Shown here piece by piece: positions 14,921-22,974 of a stretch of 64,000 nt of DNA; the stretch's first letter is position 1; each line of letters opens with the position of its first letter. Under the pieces are notes generated by a model, which saw nothing but the letters and a program-made list of their open reading frames with translations, made no database searches and was not told where the DNA came from. The stretch is from Streptococcus sanguinis (lineage in GTDB: Bacteria; Bacillota; Bacilli; Lactobacillales; Streptococcaceae): assembly GCF_900475275.1 (NCBI RefSeq), contig NZ_LS483364.1, positions 124,001-188,000 of the forward strand. The letters run 5' to 3'. The translations under genes were made by a program, and so were the position numbers.

Positions 14921-15077
14921 AATTTTAACGTGCTATAATGAGTCTTGTATCGACTTATTTATAAAATACTGTTCTTTGGATGAACTGCTGTCGGAGATTT
15001 CTTGGAAATTTCTTCGCAAGCGATAGGTTTAAAGAGACTTGATTTGTCCTAAGGGCAGAGAAAAGGAAGTGTTCGTG

Positions 15078-17273
15078 ATGATTTTAAGGGAAGAGAAGTT
15101 TGAAACTGCTCCAGCGATTTATGTGGAGAAGCGGGATGGCCGCAGAGTGGCTTTTGATGTGTCAAAGATTTATAAGGCTATGGTGCGGGCGGCTCAGGAA
15201 GTCGGTCCGCTGAATCCAATGCTGGAAGCCAAGCTAGAAGCTATCACAGACCGCATTGTGGCAGAAATCAGCAGTCGCTTCGCTAAGTATGTCAAAATCT
15301 ATGAGATTCAGAACATCGTTGAGCATGAGCTTTTGAATGCCAAGGAATATGCCATTGCAGAGAACTACATCACTTACCGCACCCAACGGGATTTTGAGCG
15401 CTCAAAAGCGACTGATATCAACTTTACTATTGACAAGCTCCTCAACAAAGACCGCACGGTAGTCAACGAGAATGCCAATAAGGACAGTGATGTTTTCAAT
15501 ACCCAACGGGATTTGACGGCTGGGATTGTCGGCAAATCCATCGGCCTTAAGATGCTGCCGCCTCATGTGGCCAATGCTCACCAGAAGGGGGACATCCACT
15601 ACCATGATTTGGATTATAGCCCTTATACGCCGATGACTAACTGCTGTCTAATTGACTTTGACGGCATGCTGAAAAATGGCTTCAAGATTGGGAATGCAGA
15701 AGTAGAGAGTCCCAAGTCTATCCAGACCGCGACAGCTCAGATCTCGCAAATCATTGCCAATGTAGCTTCCAGCCAGTACGGCGGTTGTTCGGCCGATCGG
15801 ATTGATGAAGTCTTGGCGCCTTATGCTGAGCTTAATTATCAAAAGCATCTCAAGGATGCGGAGCAATGGGTCTTGCCGGATAAGCAGAAAGAGTACGCCT
15901 GGGCGAAGACCAAGAAGGACATCTACGATGCCATGCAGTCGCTGGAGTATGAGATCAATACTCTCTTTACCTCTAACGGTCAGACTCCTTTTACTTCGCT
16001 GGGCTTCGGGCTGGGAACCAATCGTTTTGAGCGGGAGATTCAGAAGGCTATTCTCAATATCCGTATCAAAGGTTTGGGAAGTGAACATCGGACGGCTATC
16101 TTTCCTAAGTTGATTTTCACTCTTAAGCGTGGCCTTAATTTAGAGCCTGGAAGTCCCAACTACGATATCAAACAGCTGGCGCTAGAATGTGCGACGAAAC
16201 GGATGTATCCAGATGTCCTTTCTTATGATAAAATCATTGATTTGACTGGCTCTTTCAAGGTTCCGATGGGCTGCCGTTCTTTCCTGCAAGGCTGGAAGGA
16301 TGAAAATGGACAGGAAGTCAACTCCGGCCGTATGAATCTAGGTGTCGTTACTGTCAATCTGCCGCGGATTGCGCTTGAATCCGAGGGGGATTTGGATAAA
16401 TTCTGGGAACTCTTTAACGAGCGGATGAATATCGCTGAAGATGCTTTGGTCTACCGAGTGGAGCGGACCAAGGAAGCCAGTCCAGCCAATGCACCGATTC
16501 TTTATCAGTATGGGGCTTTTGGCCAACGCTTGGGCAAGTATGATCAGGTAGACCAGCTCTTTACTCACCGTCGTGCAACGGTTTCCCTAGGCTATATCGG
16601 TTTGTATGAAGTGGCAGCAGTCTTTTACGGTGGCGACTGGGAAACTAATCCAGAAGCCAAGGACTTTACGGTTGCTATTGTCAAAGATATGAAGCGTCGG
16701 GTGGAAGAATGGTCCGAGCAGTATGACTATCATTTCTCTGTTTACTCGACGCCATCTGAAAGTCTGACCGACCGTTTCTGTCGCTTGGATACAGAGAAGT
16801 TTGGGGTCGTTCCGGATATTACTGACAAGGAATACTATACTAATTCTTTCCACTACGATGTGCGCAAGAATCCAACGCCTTTTGAGAAACTGGACTTTGA
16901 GAAGATTTATCCTGAAGTAGGAGCCTCAGGCGGCTTTATCCATTACTGTGAATATCCTGTGCTGCAGCAAAATCCAAAAGCACTGGAGGCTGTCTGGGAC
17001 TATGCCTATGACCGAGTCGGCTATCTGGGAACCAATACACCGATTGACCGCTGTTACAAGTGTAACTTTGAGGGGGATTTCACGCCGACCGAGCGGGGCT
17101 TCACCTGTCCAAACTGTGGCAACAGCGATCCCAAGACGGTCGATGTAGTCAAGCGGACCTGTGGTTACTTAGGAAATCCACAAGCCCGTCCAATGGTCAA
17201 TGGCCGACACAAGGAAATATCAGCTCGGGTCAAGCATATGAATGGCTCGACTATTAAGTACGAAGGAAATTAA
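15078..17273 (+). CDS. nrdD: Anaerobic (class III) ribonucleoside-triphosphate reductase
   Basis: 731 aa glycyl-radical enzyme making dNTPs under anaerobiosis. The N-terminal ATP cone is YVEKRDGRRVAFDVSKIYKA (about residues 11–95). Further signatures are DIHYHDLDYSPYTPMTNCCL, NLGVVTVNLPRIA, and the C-terminal zinc site CYKCNFEGDFTPTERGFTCPNCG. The glycyl-radical motif is RTCGYLGNP. Start ATG at 15078 has AAGGAAG 8 nt upstream; the longer frame from 15039 is unlikely. A leader of about 130 nt separates the promoter from the start. It heads an operon with a small ORF, two GNATs and the activase gene nrdG, under probable NrdR control. Confidence 0.95.
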   Translation: MILREEKFETAPAIYVEKRDGRRVAFDVSKIYKAMVRAAQEVGPLNPMLEAKLEAITDRIVAEISSRFAKYVKIYEIQNIVEHELLNAKEYAIAENYITYRTQRDFERSKATDINFTIDKLLNKDRTVVNENANKDSDVFNTQRDLTAGIVGKSIGLKMLPPHVANAHQKGDIHYHDLDYSPYTPMTNCCLIDFDGMLKNGFKIGNAEVESPKSIQTATAQISQIIANVASSQYGGCSADRIDEVLAPYAELNYQKHLKDAEQWVLPDKQKEYAWAKTKKDIYDAMQSLEYEINTLFTSNGQTPFTSLGFGLGTNRFEREIQKAILNIRIKGLGSEHRTAIFPKLIFTLKRGLNLEPGSPNYDIKQLALECATKRMYPDVLSYDKIIDLTGSFKVPMGCRSFLQGWKDENGQEVNSGRMNLGVVTVNLPRIALESEGDLDKFWELFNERMNIAEDALVYRVERTKEASPANAPILYQYGAFGQRLGKYDQVDQLFTHRRATVSLGYIGLYEVAAVFYGGDWETNPEAKDFTVAIVKDMKRRVEEWSEQYDYHFSVYSTPSESLTDRFCRLDTEKFGVVPDITDKEYYTNSFHYDVRKNPTPFEKLDFEKIYPEVGASGGFIHYCEYPVLQQNPKALEAVWDYAYDRVGYLGTNTPIDRCYKCNFEGDFTPTERGFTCPNCGNSDPKTVDVVKRTCGYLGNPQARPMVNGRHKEISARVKHMNGSTIKYEGN

Positions 17274-17274
17274 G

Positions 17275-17415
17275 ATGGGAAAGTATCAATTGGATGACAA
17301 AGGAAAGGCTCAGGTGCAGCGTTTCCATGAAAAACATTCGCAGGGCGGCAGCCGCAAAAAAGAGCGATTGGCCAAACTGCGTCAGCAATTTTTAGAAAAG
17401 AACAAGAAACAATAG
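17275..17415 (+). CDS. Small basic protein of the nrdD–nrdG operon
   Basis: 46-codon ORF starting one base after the nrdD stop (TAAG-ATG), so almost certainly translationally coupled. The product is basic and hydrophilic: MGKYQLDDKGKAQVQRFHEK, then HSQGGSRKKERLAKLRQQF and a Lys-rich end, predicted helical, with no signal peptide. As I recall, a similar small conserved hypothetical occurs after nrdD in other streptococci, which supports it as a real gene. Role unknown; RNA or nucleotide binding would be a guess. It is missed by callers with a 60-codon cut-off. Confidence 0.75.
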   Translation: MGKYQLDDKGKAQVQRFHEKHSQGGSRKKERLAKLRQQFLEKNKKQ

Positions 17416-17467
17416 AAGTCAGAGTGGGGCGCAAGGCGGTCTCACTCTCTTCGTATCAGGAGGAAGT

Positions 17468-17965
17468 ATGGAGCTGAGACGACCGGAACTAGAAGACAAG
17501 GAAAAAATTTTAGAGATGCTGGCTGACTTTGAAGCAGCTGGTAGCCGACAGGACGGCTTCTTTGGCGGAGCAGATTTTGTCTATGAGGACTGGCTGGAGA
17601 CGATTCAGCTAGCCGAGGCAGGTCTAGGCTTGCCGCAAGGTTTTGTGCCTTACATCCAACTAATCTCTTTTGCTGCGGATGGTCAGGCTGTGGGCTTTCT
17701 CAATCTGCGCTTGCGGCTCAATGACCATTTGCTCCAAGAAGGCGGGCATATCGGTTATAGTATCCGTCCCTCTGCGCGTGGGAAAGGATTGGCAAAAGAG
17801 CAGCTGCGACAAGGCTTGCAAGTAGCCAAAAGTAAAAATATAAAACGAGTCCTAGTGACTTGCGATAGTGACAATGCTGCCAGCCGGGCAGTGATTCTGG
17901 CTAATAGCGGAGCTTTAGAGGATGTTCGAGGCGGGAAAGAGCGTTACTGGATTGATGTCAATTAA
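17468..17965 (+). CDS. GNAT-family N-acetyltransferase (copy 1)
   Basis: 165 aa. Begins MELRRPELEDKEKILEMLAD and has the acetyl-CoA binding region GGHIGYSIRPSARGKGLAKEQL (Q/RxxGxG/A motif, about residues 98–115), then VTCDSDNAASRAVILANSGA. Substrate unknown. AGGAGGAAGT lies just upstream of ATG. It lies within the nrdD–nrdG operon, directly before a clear paralogue. The two share start, domain order and the GGHIGYSIRPS signature, so they are a tandem duplication. Such proteins could modify antibiotics, polyamines or protein N-termini; nothing here discriminates. Confidence 0.9.
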   Translation: MELRRPELEDKEKILEMLADFEAAGSRQDGFFGGADFVYEDWLETIQLAEAGLGLPQGFVPYIQLISFAADGQAVGFLNLRLRLNDHLLQEGGHIGYSIRPSARGKGLAKEQLRQGLQVAKSKNIKRVLVTCDSDNAASRAVILANSGALEDVRGGKERYWIDVN

Positions 17966-17974
17966 GGAGGGAAT

Positions 17975-18520
17975 ATGGAGCTAAGACGACCAACTTTGGA
18001 AGATAAAGATGCGATTTTAGAGATGATTGCGGAGTTCGATGCTGCAAAATCTTATATGCATGGTGGCATGGGCTCCACTTGGAAGCGAGCAAAGGATTAT
18101 GAGGATTGGTTAAAGATTGTAGAACAGAAGGAAGATGTGGCAAACTTGCCAGCAGGTTGGGTTCCTGCCATCCAATTTTTGTCCTTTGATGAGACTGGCT
18201 TGCCTCTGGGATTTTTAGCTTTACGCCTGTCCTTAAATGACAAATTATTTGTAGAGGGTGGGCATATTGGCTATTCTATCCGGCCCAGTCAACGCAGAAA
18301 GGGCTTTGCTAAGATGCAGCTAGAGCTAGGACTAGCAGAGGCTCGAAAGCAAAGACTAGAACGAGTGCTGATTACCTGCGATGAAGACAACGAAGCCAGT
18401 CGTCGCACCATTCTCTCTGCTGGCGGTGTTTACGAAAATACAATCGACAGAAGTCAGCGCTACTGGATTGATTTGGAGGATGAAGATGAACAATCCCAAA
18501 CCTCAAGAATGGAAAAGTGA
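17975..18520 (+). CDS. GNAT-family N-acetyltransferase (copy 2)
   Basis: 181 aa paralogue of the preceding gene: MELRRPTLEDKDAILEMIAE, FVEGGHIGYSIRPSQRRKGF (acetyl-CoA binding loop), LITCDEDNEASRRTILSAGG and RYWIDL. An insertion MHGGMGSTWKRAKDY replaces the shorter segment in copy 1. AAGGAGG precedes the ATG, 9 bp after the copy 1 stop. Its last 35 nt overlap the start of nrdG in another frame, so the C-terminal tail after RYWIDLEDEDE is probably unimportant and the overlap couples translation to nrdG. Substrate unknown. Confidence 0.9.
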   Translation: MELRRPTLEDKDAILEMIAEFDAAKSYMHGGMGSTWKRAKDYEDWLKIVEQKEDVANLPAGWVPAIQFLSFDETGLPLGFLALRLSLNDKLFVEGGHIGYSIRPSQRRKGFAKMQLELGLAEARKQRLERVLITCDEDNEASRRTILSAGGVYENTIDRSQRYWIDLEDEDEQSQTSRMEK

Positions 18521-19085
18521 GGAGCTGAGTAAGGGGCGAATCATTGACTATAAGGCCTTTAACTTTGTGGATGGTGAAGGTGTCCGTAACTCTCTCTATG
18601 TCAGTGGCTGTATGTTTCACTGTGAGGGCTGCTATAATGCAGCAACCTGGTCTTTCAACGCTGGCATTCCTTATACCCAAGAGCTGGAGGAGCAGATTAT
18701 GAAAGACTTGGCGGAACCCTATGTGCAGGGGCTGACCCTCCTAGGCGGCGAGCCTTTTCTCAATACAGGCATTCTCCTGCCCTTGGTCAAGCGGATTCGG
18801 AGAGAGCTTCCAGACAAAGATATCTGGTCCTGGACGGGCTACACCTGGGAGGAGATGATGCTGGAAACGGAGGATAAGCTGGAACTGCTGAGTTTGATTG
18901 ACATTCTAGTGGACGGCCGTTTTGACCTTAGCAAGAAGAATCTTATGCTGCAGTTCCGCGGTTCTTCCAATCAGCGCATCATTGATGTGCAGAAGTCCCT
19001 TCAGTCTGGCCAGGTAGTCATCTGGGAGAATCTCAATGATGGCTTGCAGGCCTATGAGCAAGTTGACAGGGATAAGATGCTTTAA
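18486..19085 (+). CDS. nrdG: Anaerobic ribonucleotide reductase activating enzyme (radical SAM)
   Basis: 199 aa. It generates the glycyl radical on NrdD using S-adenosylmethionine and a 4Fe-4S cluster. The cluster motif CxxxCxxC is CMFHCEGC in NSLYVSGCMFHCEGCYNAAT, followed by TLLGGEPFLN (SAM-binding GGE) and DIWSWTGYTWEEM. The ATG at 18486 is preferred over the nearby in-frame ATG at 18480 because GGAGG then has a 6-nt spacer. It overlaps the second GNAT gene and ends the operon at a strong terminator. Confidence 0.95.
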   Translation: MNNPKPQEWKSEELSKGRIIDYKAFNFVDGEGVRNSLYVSGCMFHCEGCYNAATWSFNAGIPYTQELEEQIMKDLAEPYVQGLTLLGGEPFLNTGILLPLVKRIRRELPDKDIWSWTGYTWEEMMLETEDKLELLSLIDILVDGRFDLSKKNLMLQFRGSSNQRIIDVQKSLQSGQVVIWENLNDGLQAYEQVDRDKML

Positions 19086-19106
19086 AAAAAAGCAAAATAC
19101 TGATAT

Positions 19107-19129
19107 AAAAGAGGTTTCACCTCTTTTTC
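19107..19129 (+). terminator. nrdG terminator
   Basis: AAAAGAGGT (19107–19115), TTC loop, ACCTCTTTT (19119–19127), T-rich end. Confidence 0.9.
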
Positions 19130-19230
19130 TGTTGCCAAAAACAGTATAAAATATTGGTTTTTCGAAAAGGGAGAAGGAATTTACTGAAAATTAATACAGA
19201 CTGTCCTTTTTTGTCAACAAATTTTGGAAA

Positions 19231-19260
19231 AAACTAAAATATTTTTAAATATTTTAGTTT
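19231..19260. promoter_or_regulatory. Large AT palindrome upstream of polysaccharide operon
   Basis: A 30-bp palindrome with 14-bp arms, AAACTAAAATATTT and AAATATTTTAGTTT, and a 2-bp centre. It ends 18 bp before the -10, overlapping the -35 position of the operon promoter, so it is a candidate operator. Confidence 0.5.
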
Positions 19261-19278
19261 ATCATAATGCATTTATGA

Positions 19279-19284
19279 TATAAT
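19279..19284 (+). promoter_or_regulatory. -10 of RPS operon promoter
   Basis: TGA-TATAAT extended -10, 40 bp before the wzg start; no convincing -35 is visible. Confidence 0.6.
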
Positions 19285-19323
19285 AAAATGTATTTATATC
19301 TCAGGGGAGAAAAAGGGAGAATT

Positions 19324-20796
19324 ATGAATCATCATAGGAGAAATGTGCCTGCTTCTAAAAAGGGGAAGAAGCTGAGGCTCTTTAATGTAGCTTTACTGAC
19401 ATTGGTAAGCTTGGTTTCAGGTTTGCTTGTTTTTTCTATATTTAAAAATAATGTTCTGGCGTTTCATCACCTGAACCTTATTTTGTCTGCTCTTTTGGCG
19501 GCTGTTATTTTACTGGCAGCCTTCTTTGTATGGAAAAATAAGTTCAAAGTCCTGACCACGGTGCTTTTGCTTGTGACCTTGTTGGTATCTTCAGGAGCCA
19601 TGTACGGGGTCAAGGAGCTAATGGACTTATCTAGAGGTGTGAACTCCACCTCAAATTACTCTGAAATTGAAATGGCGGTTTATGTCCGAGCAGACAGCGA
19701 CAAATCAGATGTGACCCAGCTGCAGAAGCTGACGGCTCCGACTGAAAATGGGGATATGGACAATGTGACGGCTCTTCTGGACCACATCAAGAAGACTAAA
19801 AAGACAGAACTCACTGTAGAAAACAGCTCGTCTTATATCGCAGCTTACAAGGCCCTTATGAATCAAGAGACGGAGGCCATTGCCCTCAATAGCTCGTTTG
19901 GAGATATGCTGGCTTCTCACGATGCTGACTATGCTTCAAAGATAAAGAAAATCTATACTTATAAAATTACCCGTCAGGTAGAGACCGGCAAACGGAGCGA
20001 TGCTGCTGATGCGGATGTCTTCAATATCTATGTCAGCGGTATTGACACTTATGGGTCTATCTCATCTGTCTCACGCTCAGATGTCAATATTATCATGACA
20101 ATTAATCGCAAGACCAAGAAAGTCCTATTGACGACAACTCCTCGTGATTCTTATATGGCTATTGCAGATGGAGGAGCTGGGCAGATGGACAAGCTGACCC
20201 ATGCAGGGATTTATGGAGTAGATGCTTCTGTCCACACACTGGAAAATCTTTACGGCATTCGCATTGACTACTACGTTCGTCTGAACTTCACTTCCTTCCT
20301 CAAGCTGGTAGACCTGTTGGGAGGGATTGATGTTGAAAATGACCAAGAATTTACCAGCCGACATGGCAATCATCATTTCCCAGTAGGGAAAGTCCACATG
20401 AACTCAGATCAGGCACTAGGCTTTGTTCGCGAGCGTTACTCTCTTCAGGGGGGCGACAATGACCGCGGAAAAAATCAAGAAAAGGTTATCGAAGCAGTCA
20501 TTAAAAAGCTGACTTCAACCAGTGCTTTGAAGAACTACAACGAGATTATTTCCGGCTTGCAGGACTCTATCCAGACCAATATGGAGCTGCCTGTTCTTAT
20601 GAATCTGGTCAATACCCAGCTGGAGTCAGGTGGAAGCTATCAAGTTCAGTCACAAGCCATCAGCGGAAACGGTCGTATGGATCTACCATCCTACGCTATG
20701 CCAGATTCCAATCTCTACATGATGGAAATCCAGCCAGAAAGCCTTGATAATGCTAAGGCAGCGATTCAGCAGGTAATGGAAGGGAAAACACCATGA
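19324..20796 (+). CDS. wzg: LytR-CpsA-Psr family protein Wzg (polysaccharide attachment/regulation)
   Basis: 490 aa. Three N-terminal membrane segments (about residues 20–110), then the accessory extracellular region and an LCP domain. LCP signatures are [51 protein letters not shown], and the substrate-binding Arg-rich [20 protein letters not shown]. These enzymes transfer polyprenyl-linked glycopolymers to peptidoglycan. Start ATG 19324 follows AAGGGAGAATT; the longer in-frame ORF reaches into the promoter. First gene of the capsule/RPS-type operon. Its stop overlaps the wzh start by 4 bp. Confidence 0.93.
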   Translation: MNHHRRNVPASKKGKKLRLFNVALLTLVSLVSGLLVFSIFKNNVLAFHHLNLILSALLAAVILLAAFFVWKNKFKVLTTVLLLVTLLVSSGAMYGVKELMDLSRGVNSTSNYSEIEMAVYVRADSDKSDVTQLQKLTAPTENGDMDNVTALLDHIKKTKKTELTVENSSSYIAAYKALMNQETEAIALNSSFGDMLASHDADYASKIKKIYTYKITRQVETGKRSDAADADVFNIYVSGIDTYGSISSVSRSDVNIIMTINRKTKKVLLTTTPRDSYMAIADGGAGQMDKLTHAGIYGVDASVHTLENLYGIRIDYYVRLNFTSFLKLVDLLGGIDVENDQEFTSRHGNHHFPVGKVHMNSDQALGFVRERYSLQGGDNDRGKNQEKVIEAVIKKLTSTSALKNYNEIISGLQDSIQTNMELPVLMNLVNTQLESGGSYQVQSQAISGNGRMDLPSYAMPDSNLYMMEIQPESLDNAKAAIQQVMEGKTP

Positions 20797-21524
20797 TTGA
20801 TATCCATTCTCATATTATCTTTGATGTGGACGATGGTCCTAAGAATTTTGAGGATTCCAAAAAACTGCTGGAAGAAAGCTATCGACAGGGAGTTAGGACT
20901 ATTATCTCTACTTCTCATCGCAGAAAGGGCATGTTTGAAACGCCTGAAGAGACCATTAGCTCTAACTTTAAAATGGTAAAAGAACTGGCAGAGCTTGTGG
21001 CGCCTGACTTGACGGTTCTCTATGGGGCAGAGATTTACTACACCAGTGATGTGGCGGATAAGTTGGAAAAGGGGATTTTCCCTAGTCTAGCTGGCACACG
21101 CTATGTGCTGATTGAGTTTAGCATGGCAACTCCTTATAAGGACATCCATAAAGGCTTGGCTCAGATTCTGCGCCTAGGTCTGACACCGGTCGTGGCTCAT
21201 ATTGAGCGCTATCACTGCCTGGAAAATGATGAAAAGAAGGTGCAGGAACTCATTAATATGGGCTGCTATACTCAGATTAACAGCTCCAGTGTTCTAAAGC
21301 CTAAGCTGCTTGGAGACTCGCATAAATTTATGAAAAAACGGGCTCAGTTCTTTTTGGAGAAGGACTTGGTCCACTTTGTTGCCAGCGACATGCACAATCT
21401 AAGTCAGAGACCGCCCTTTATGAAGGAGGCCTTTGACATCGTCGCTAAAAAATACGGTTCCCGCCGGGCAGAAGCTCTCTTTGGCGGCAACCAAGCATTA
21501 TTATTGAAAAATGAATTGATTTAG
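20793..21524 (+). CDS. wzh: Tyrosine-protein phosphatase Wzh (CpsB, PHP family)
   Basis: 243 aa metal-dependent phosphatase of the PHP fold that dephosphorylates the Wze tyrosine kinase. It opens [20 protein letters not shown] with the metal-binding HxH, followed by [33 protein letters not shown] and [14 protein letters not shown], all metal-coordinating regions of CpsB. Overlaps wzg (ATGA) so it is translationally coupled. In pneumococcus this protein regulates capsule amount and attachment; the same is inferred here for the RPS. Confidence 0.94.
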   Translation: MIDIHSHIIFDVDDGPKNFEDSKKLLEESYRQGVRTIISTSHRRKGMFETPEETISSNFKMVKELAELVAPDLTVLYGAEIYYTSDVADKLEKGIFPSLAGTRYVLIEFSMATPYKDIHKGLAQILRLGLTPVVAHIERYHCLENDEKKVQELINMGCYTQINSSSVLKPKLLGDSHKFMKKRAQFFLEKDLVHFVASDMHNLSQRPPFMKEAFDIVAKKYGSRRAEALFGGNQALLLKNELI

Positions 21525-21531
21525 GGGAAAA

Positions 21532-22227
21532 ATGGAAAAACAAGAAAAGCAAATCGTAGAAATCGATATTCTGTCCTTGCTGAGAGCCTTATGGCTGAAG
21601 AAATTTACCATCGTATTGGGAGCGGTGCTCTTTTCTTTGCTGGCTTTTGGCTACAGCGTCTTTATTGCTAAGAAAATGTATCAGAGTACCACACGCATCT
21701 ATGTGGTCAGCCGTCAAAACGAAACGCAGGCAGCTTTGACTAATCAGGACTTGCAGGCAGGGTCTTACCTCGTTAAGGACTTTAAGGAAATCATTCTGTC
21801 ACAGGCGGTTCTATCACAGGCAATTAGTGAGCTGAAACTGCAAACGTCACCAAGAGAGCTGACGCGTCACATCACAGTTTCCGTTCCGGCGGATACTCGT
21901 ATCGTTTCGATTACAGTTAAAGATGACAATCCAGAGGAAGCGGCTCGCATTGCCAATGCCTTTCGTAATATCGCTGCTGAGAAAATCATCGAGGTGACAA
22001 AAGTTTCTGATGTGACAACTTTGGAAGAAGCAACAGTCCCAGCAGAGCCTTCTTCACCAAATATTCGGCGTAATGTTATCTTAGGATTTTTAGGGGGCAG
22101 TGTCCTGATGTCGATCTTTATCATCGCTGTCGAAATCCTGGATGATCGGGTGAAGAAGCCAGAGGACATTGAAGAAGTCATGGGCTTGACGCTGTTGGGC
22201 GTTATCCCAGATATGAACAGAATGTAA
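21532..22227 (+). CDS. wzd: Polysaccharide co-polymerase Wzd (CpsC)
   Basis: 231 aa chain-length determinant-type membrane protein, partner of the Wze kinase. The Wzz-like layout is visible: cytoplasmic start with EIDILSLLRALWLKKFTIVL, a first membrane segment (about residues 24–45), an extracellular helical domain with SRQNETQAALTNQDLQAGSY, and the second segment (VILGFLGGSVLMSIFIIAVE), followed by a short cytoplasmic tail with KPEDIEEVMGLTLLGVIPDM. Proline-rich PAEPSSPNIR before the second segment is typical. Located 7 bp after wzh. Confidence 0.94.
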   Translation: MEKQEKQIVEIDILSLLRALWLKKFTIVLGAVLFSLLAFGYSVFIAKKMYQSTTRIYVVSRQNETQAALTNQDLQAGSYLVKDFKEIILSQAVLSQAISELKLQTSPRELTRHITVSVPADTRIVSITVKDDNPEEAARIANAFRNIAAEKIIEVTKVSDVTTLEEATVPAEPSSPNIRRNVILGFLGGSVLMSIFIIAVEILDDRVKKPEDIEEVMGLTLLGVIPDMNRM

Positions 22228-22237
22228 GGGAGAGAAA

Positions 22238-22936
22238 ATGGCAACCTTAGAATTAGTTAGGAAAAAAAGAAACCTTGTCAAACTAACCGAGGAATACTAC
22301 AACGCTCTGAGCACTAATGTACAGCTGAGCGGCGCCAATATCAAGATGGTCGAAATAAGCTCGGTGACGGCAAATGAAGGAAAGTCTACAACCTCAGTGA
22401 ATCTCGCGGCCGCCTTTGCCAGAGCTGGTCATAAGACCTTGATGATCGATGCGGATATCCGCAACTCAGTCATGTCCGGTGTGTTTAGCAGTCAGAGAAA
22501 AGTATCAGGACTGACGGACTATTTGTCAGGACAGGCTGCCCTGCATGAAGTCATCAACGATACAGATCTGGACAACCTAGATGTGATCTTGTCTGGTCCG
22601 GTATCACCTAATCCGACGGGGCTTTTGCAAAGCAAGCAGTTTGAAGCACTTTTGACGGACTTGCGTGTTCGTTATGACTACATCATTGTGGATACTTCAC
22701 CGATTGGTCTGGTCATTGATGCGGCTATCATCGCTCAGAAATGCGATGCCAGCTTCTTGGTGACACAAGCAGGCCATATCAAACGAAAAGCAGTCATGAA
22801 AGCTAAAGAGCAGTTGGAACAAACGGGAACTCCTTTTTTGGGTGTTGTCCTCAATAAATATAACATTGATTTGGAACGCTATGGTGCCTACGGAACTTAT
22901 GGGGGATACGGCAGCTATGGCAATTATGGGAAATAA
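22238..22936 (+). CDS. wze: Autophosphorylating tyrosine kinase Wze (CpsD)
   Basis: 232 aa BY-kinase. The Walker A motif is SVTANEGKSTTSVNLAAAFA, Walker A' is TLMIDADIRNS, Walker B is YDYIIVDTSPIGLVIDA. The C-terminal tail is a tyrosine cluster (ERYGAYGTYGGYGSYGNYGK), the autophosphorylation region cycled by Wzh. With Wzd it forms one functional tyrosine kinase controlling polymer length and export. Starts 10 bp after wzd. Confidence 0.95.
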   Translation: MATLELVRKKRNLVKLTEEYYNALSTNVQLSGANIKMVEISSVTANEGKSTTSVNLAAAFARAGHKTLMIDADIRNSVMSGVFSSQRKVSGLTDYLSGQAALHEVINDTDLDNLDVILSGPVSPNPTGLLQSKQFEALLTDLRVRYDYIIVDTSPIGLVIDAAIIAQKCDASFLVTQAGHIKRKAVMKAKEQLEQTGTPFLGVVLNKYNIDLERYGAYGTYGGYGSYGNYGK

Positions 22937-22974
22937 TAGGGATTAAAGAGTTTTAGGATAATTGGGAGATTATT

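Noticed and set aside
15039..15077. N-terminal extension of nrdD
   Set aside because: The extra residues lack family similarity; ATG 15078 has the correct spacing from AAGGAAG.
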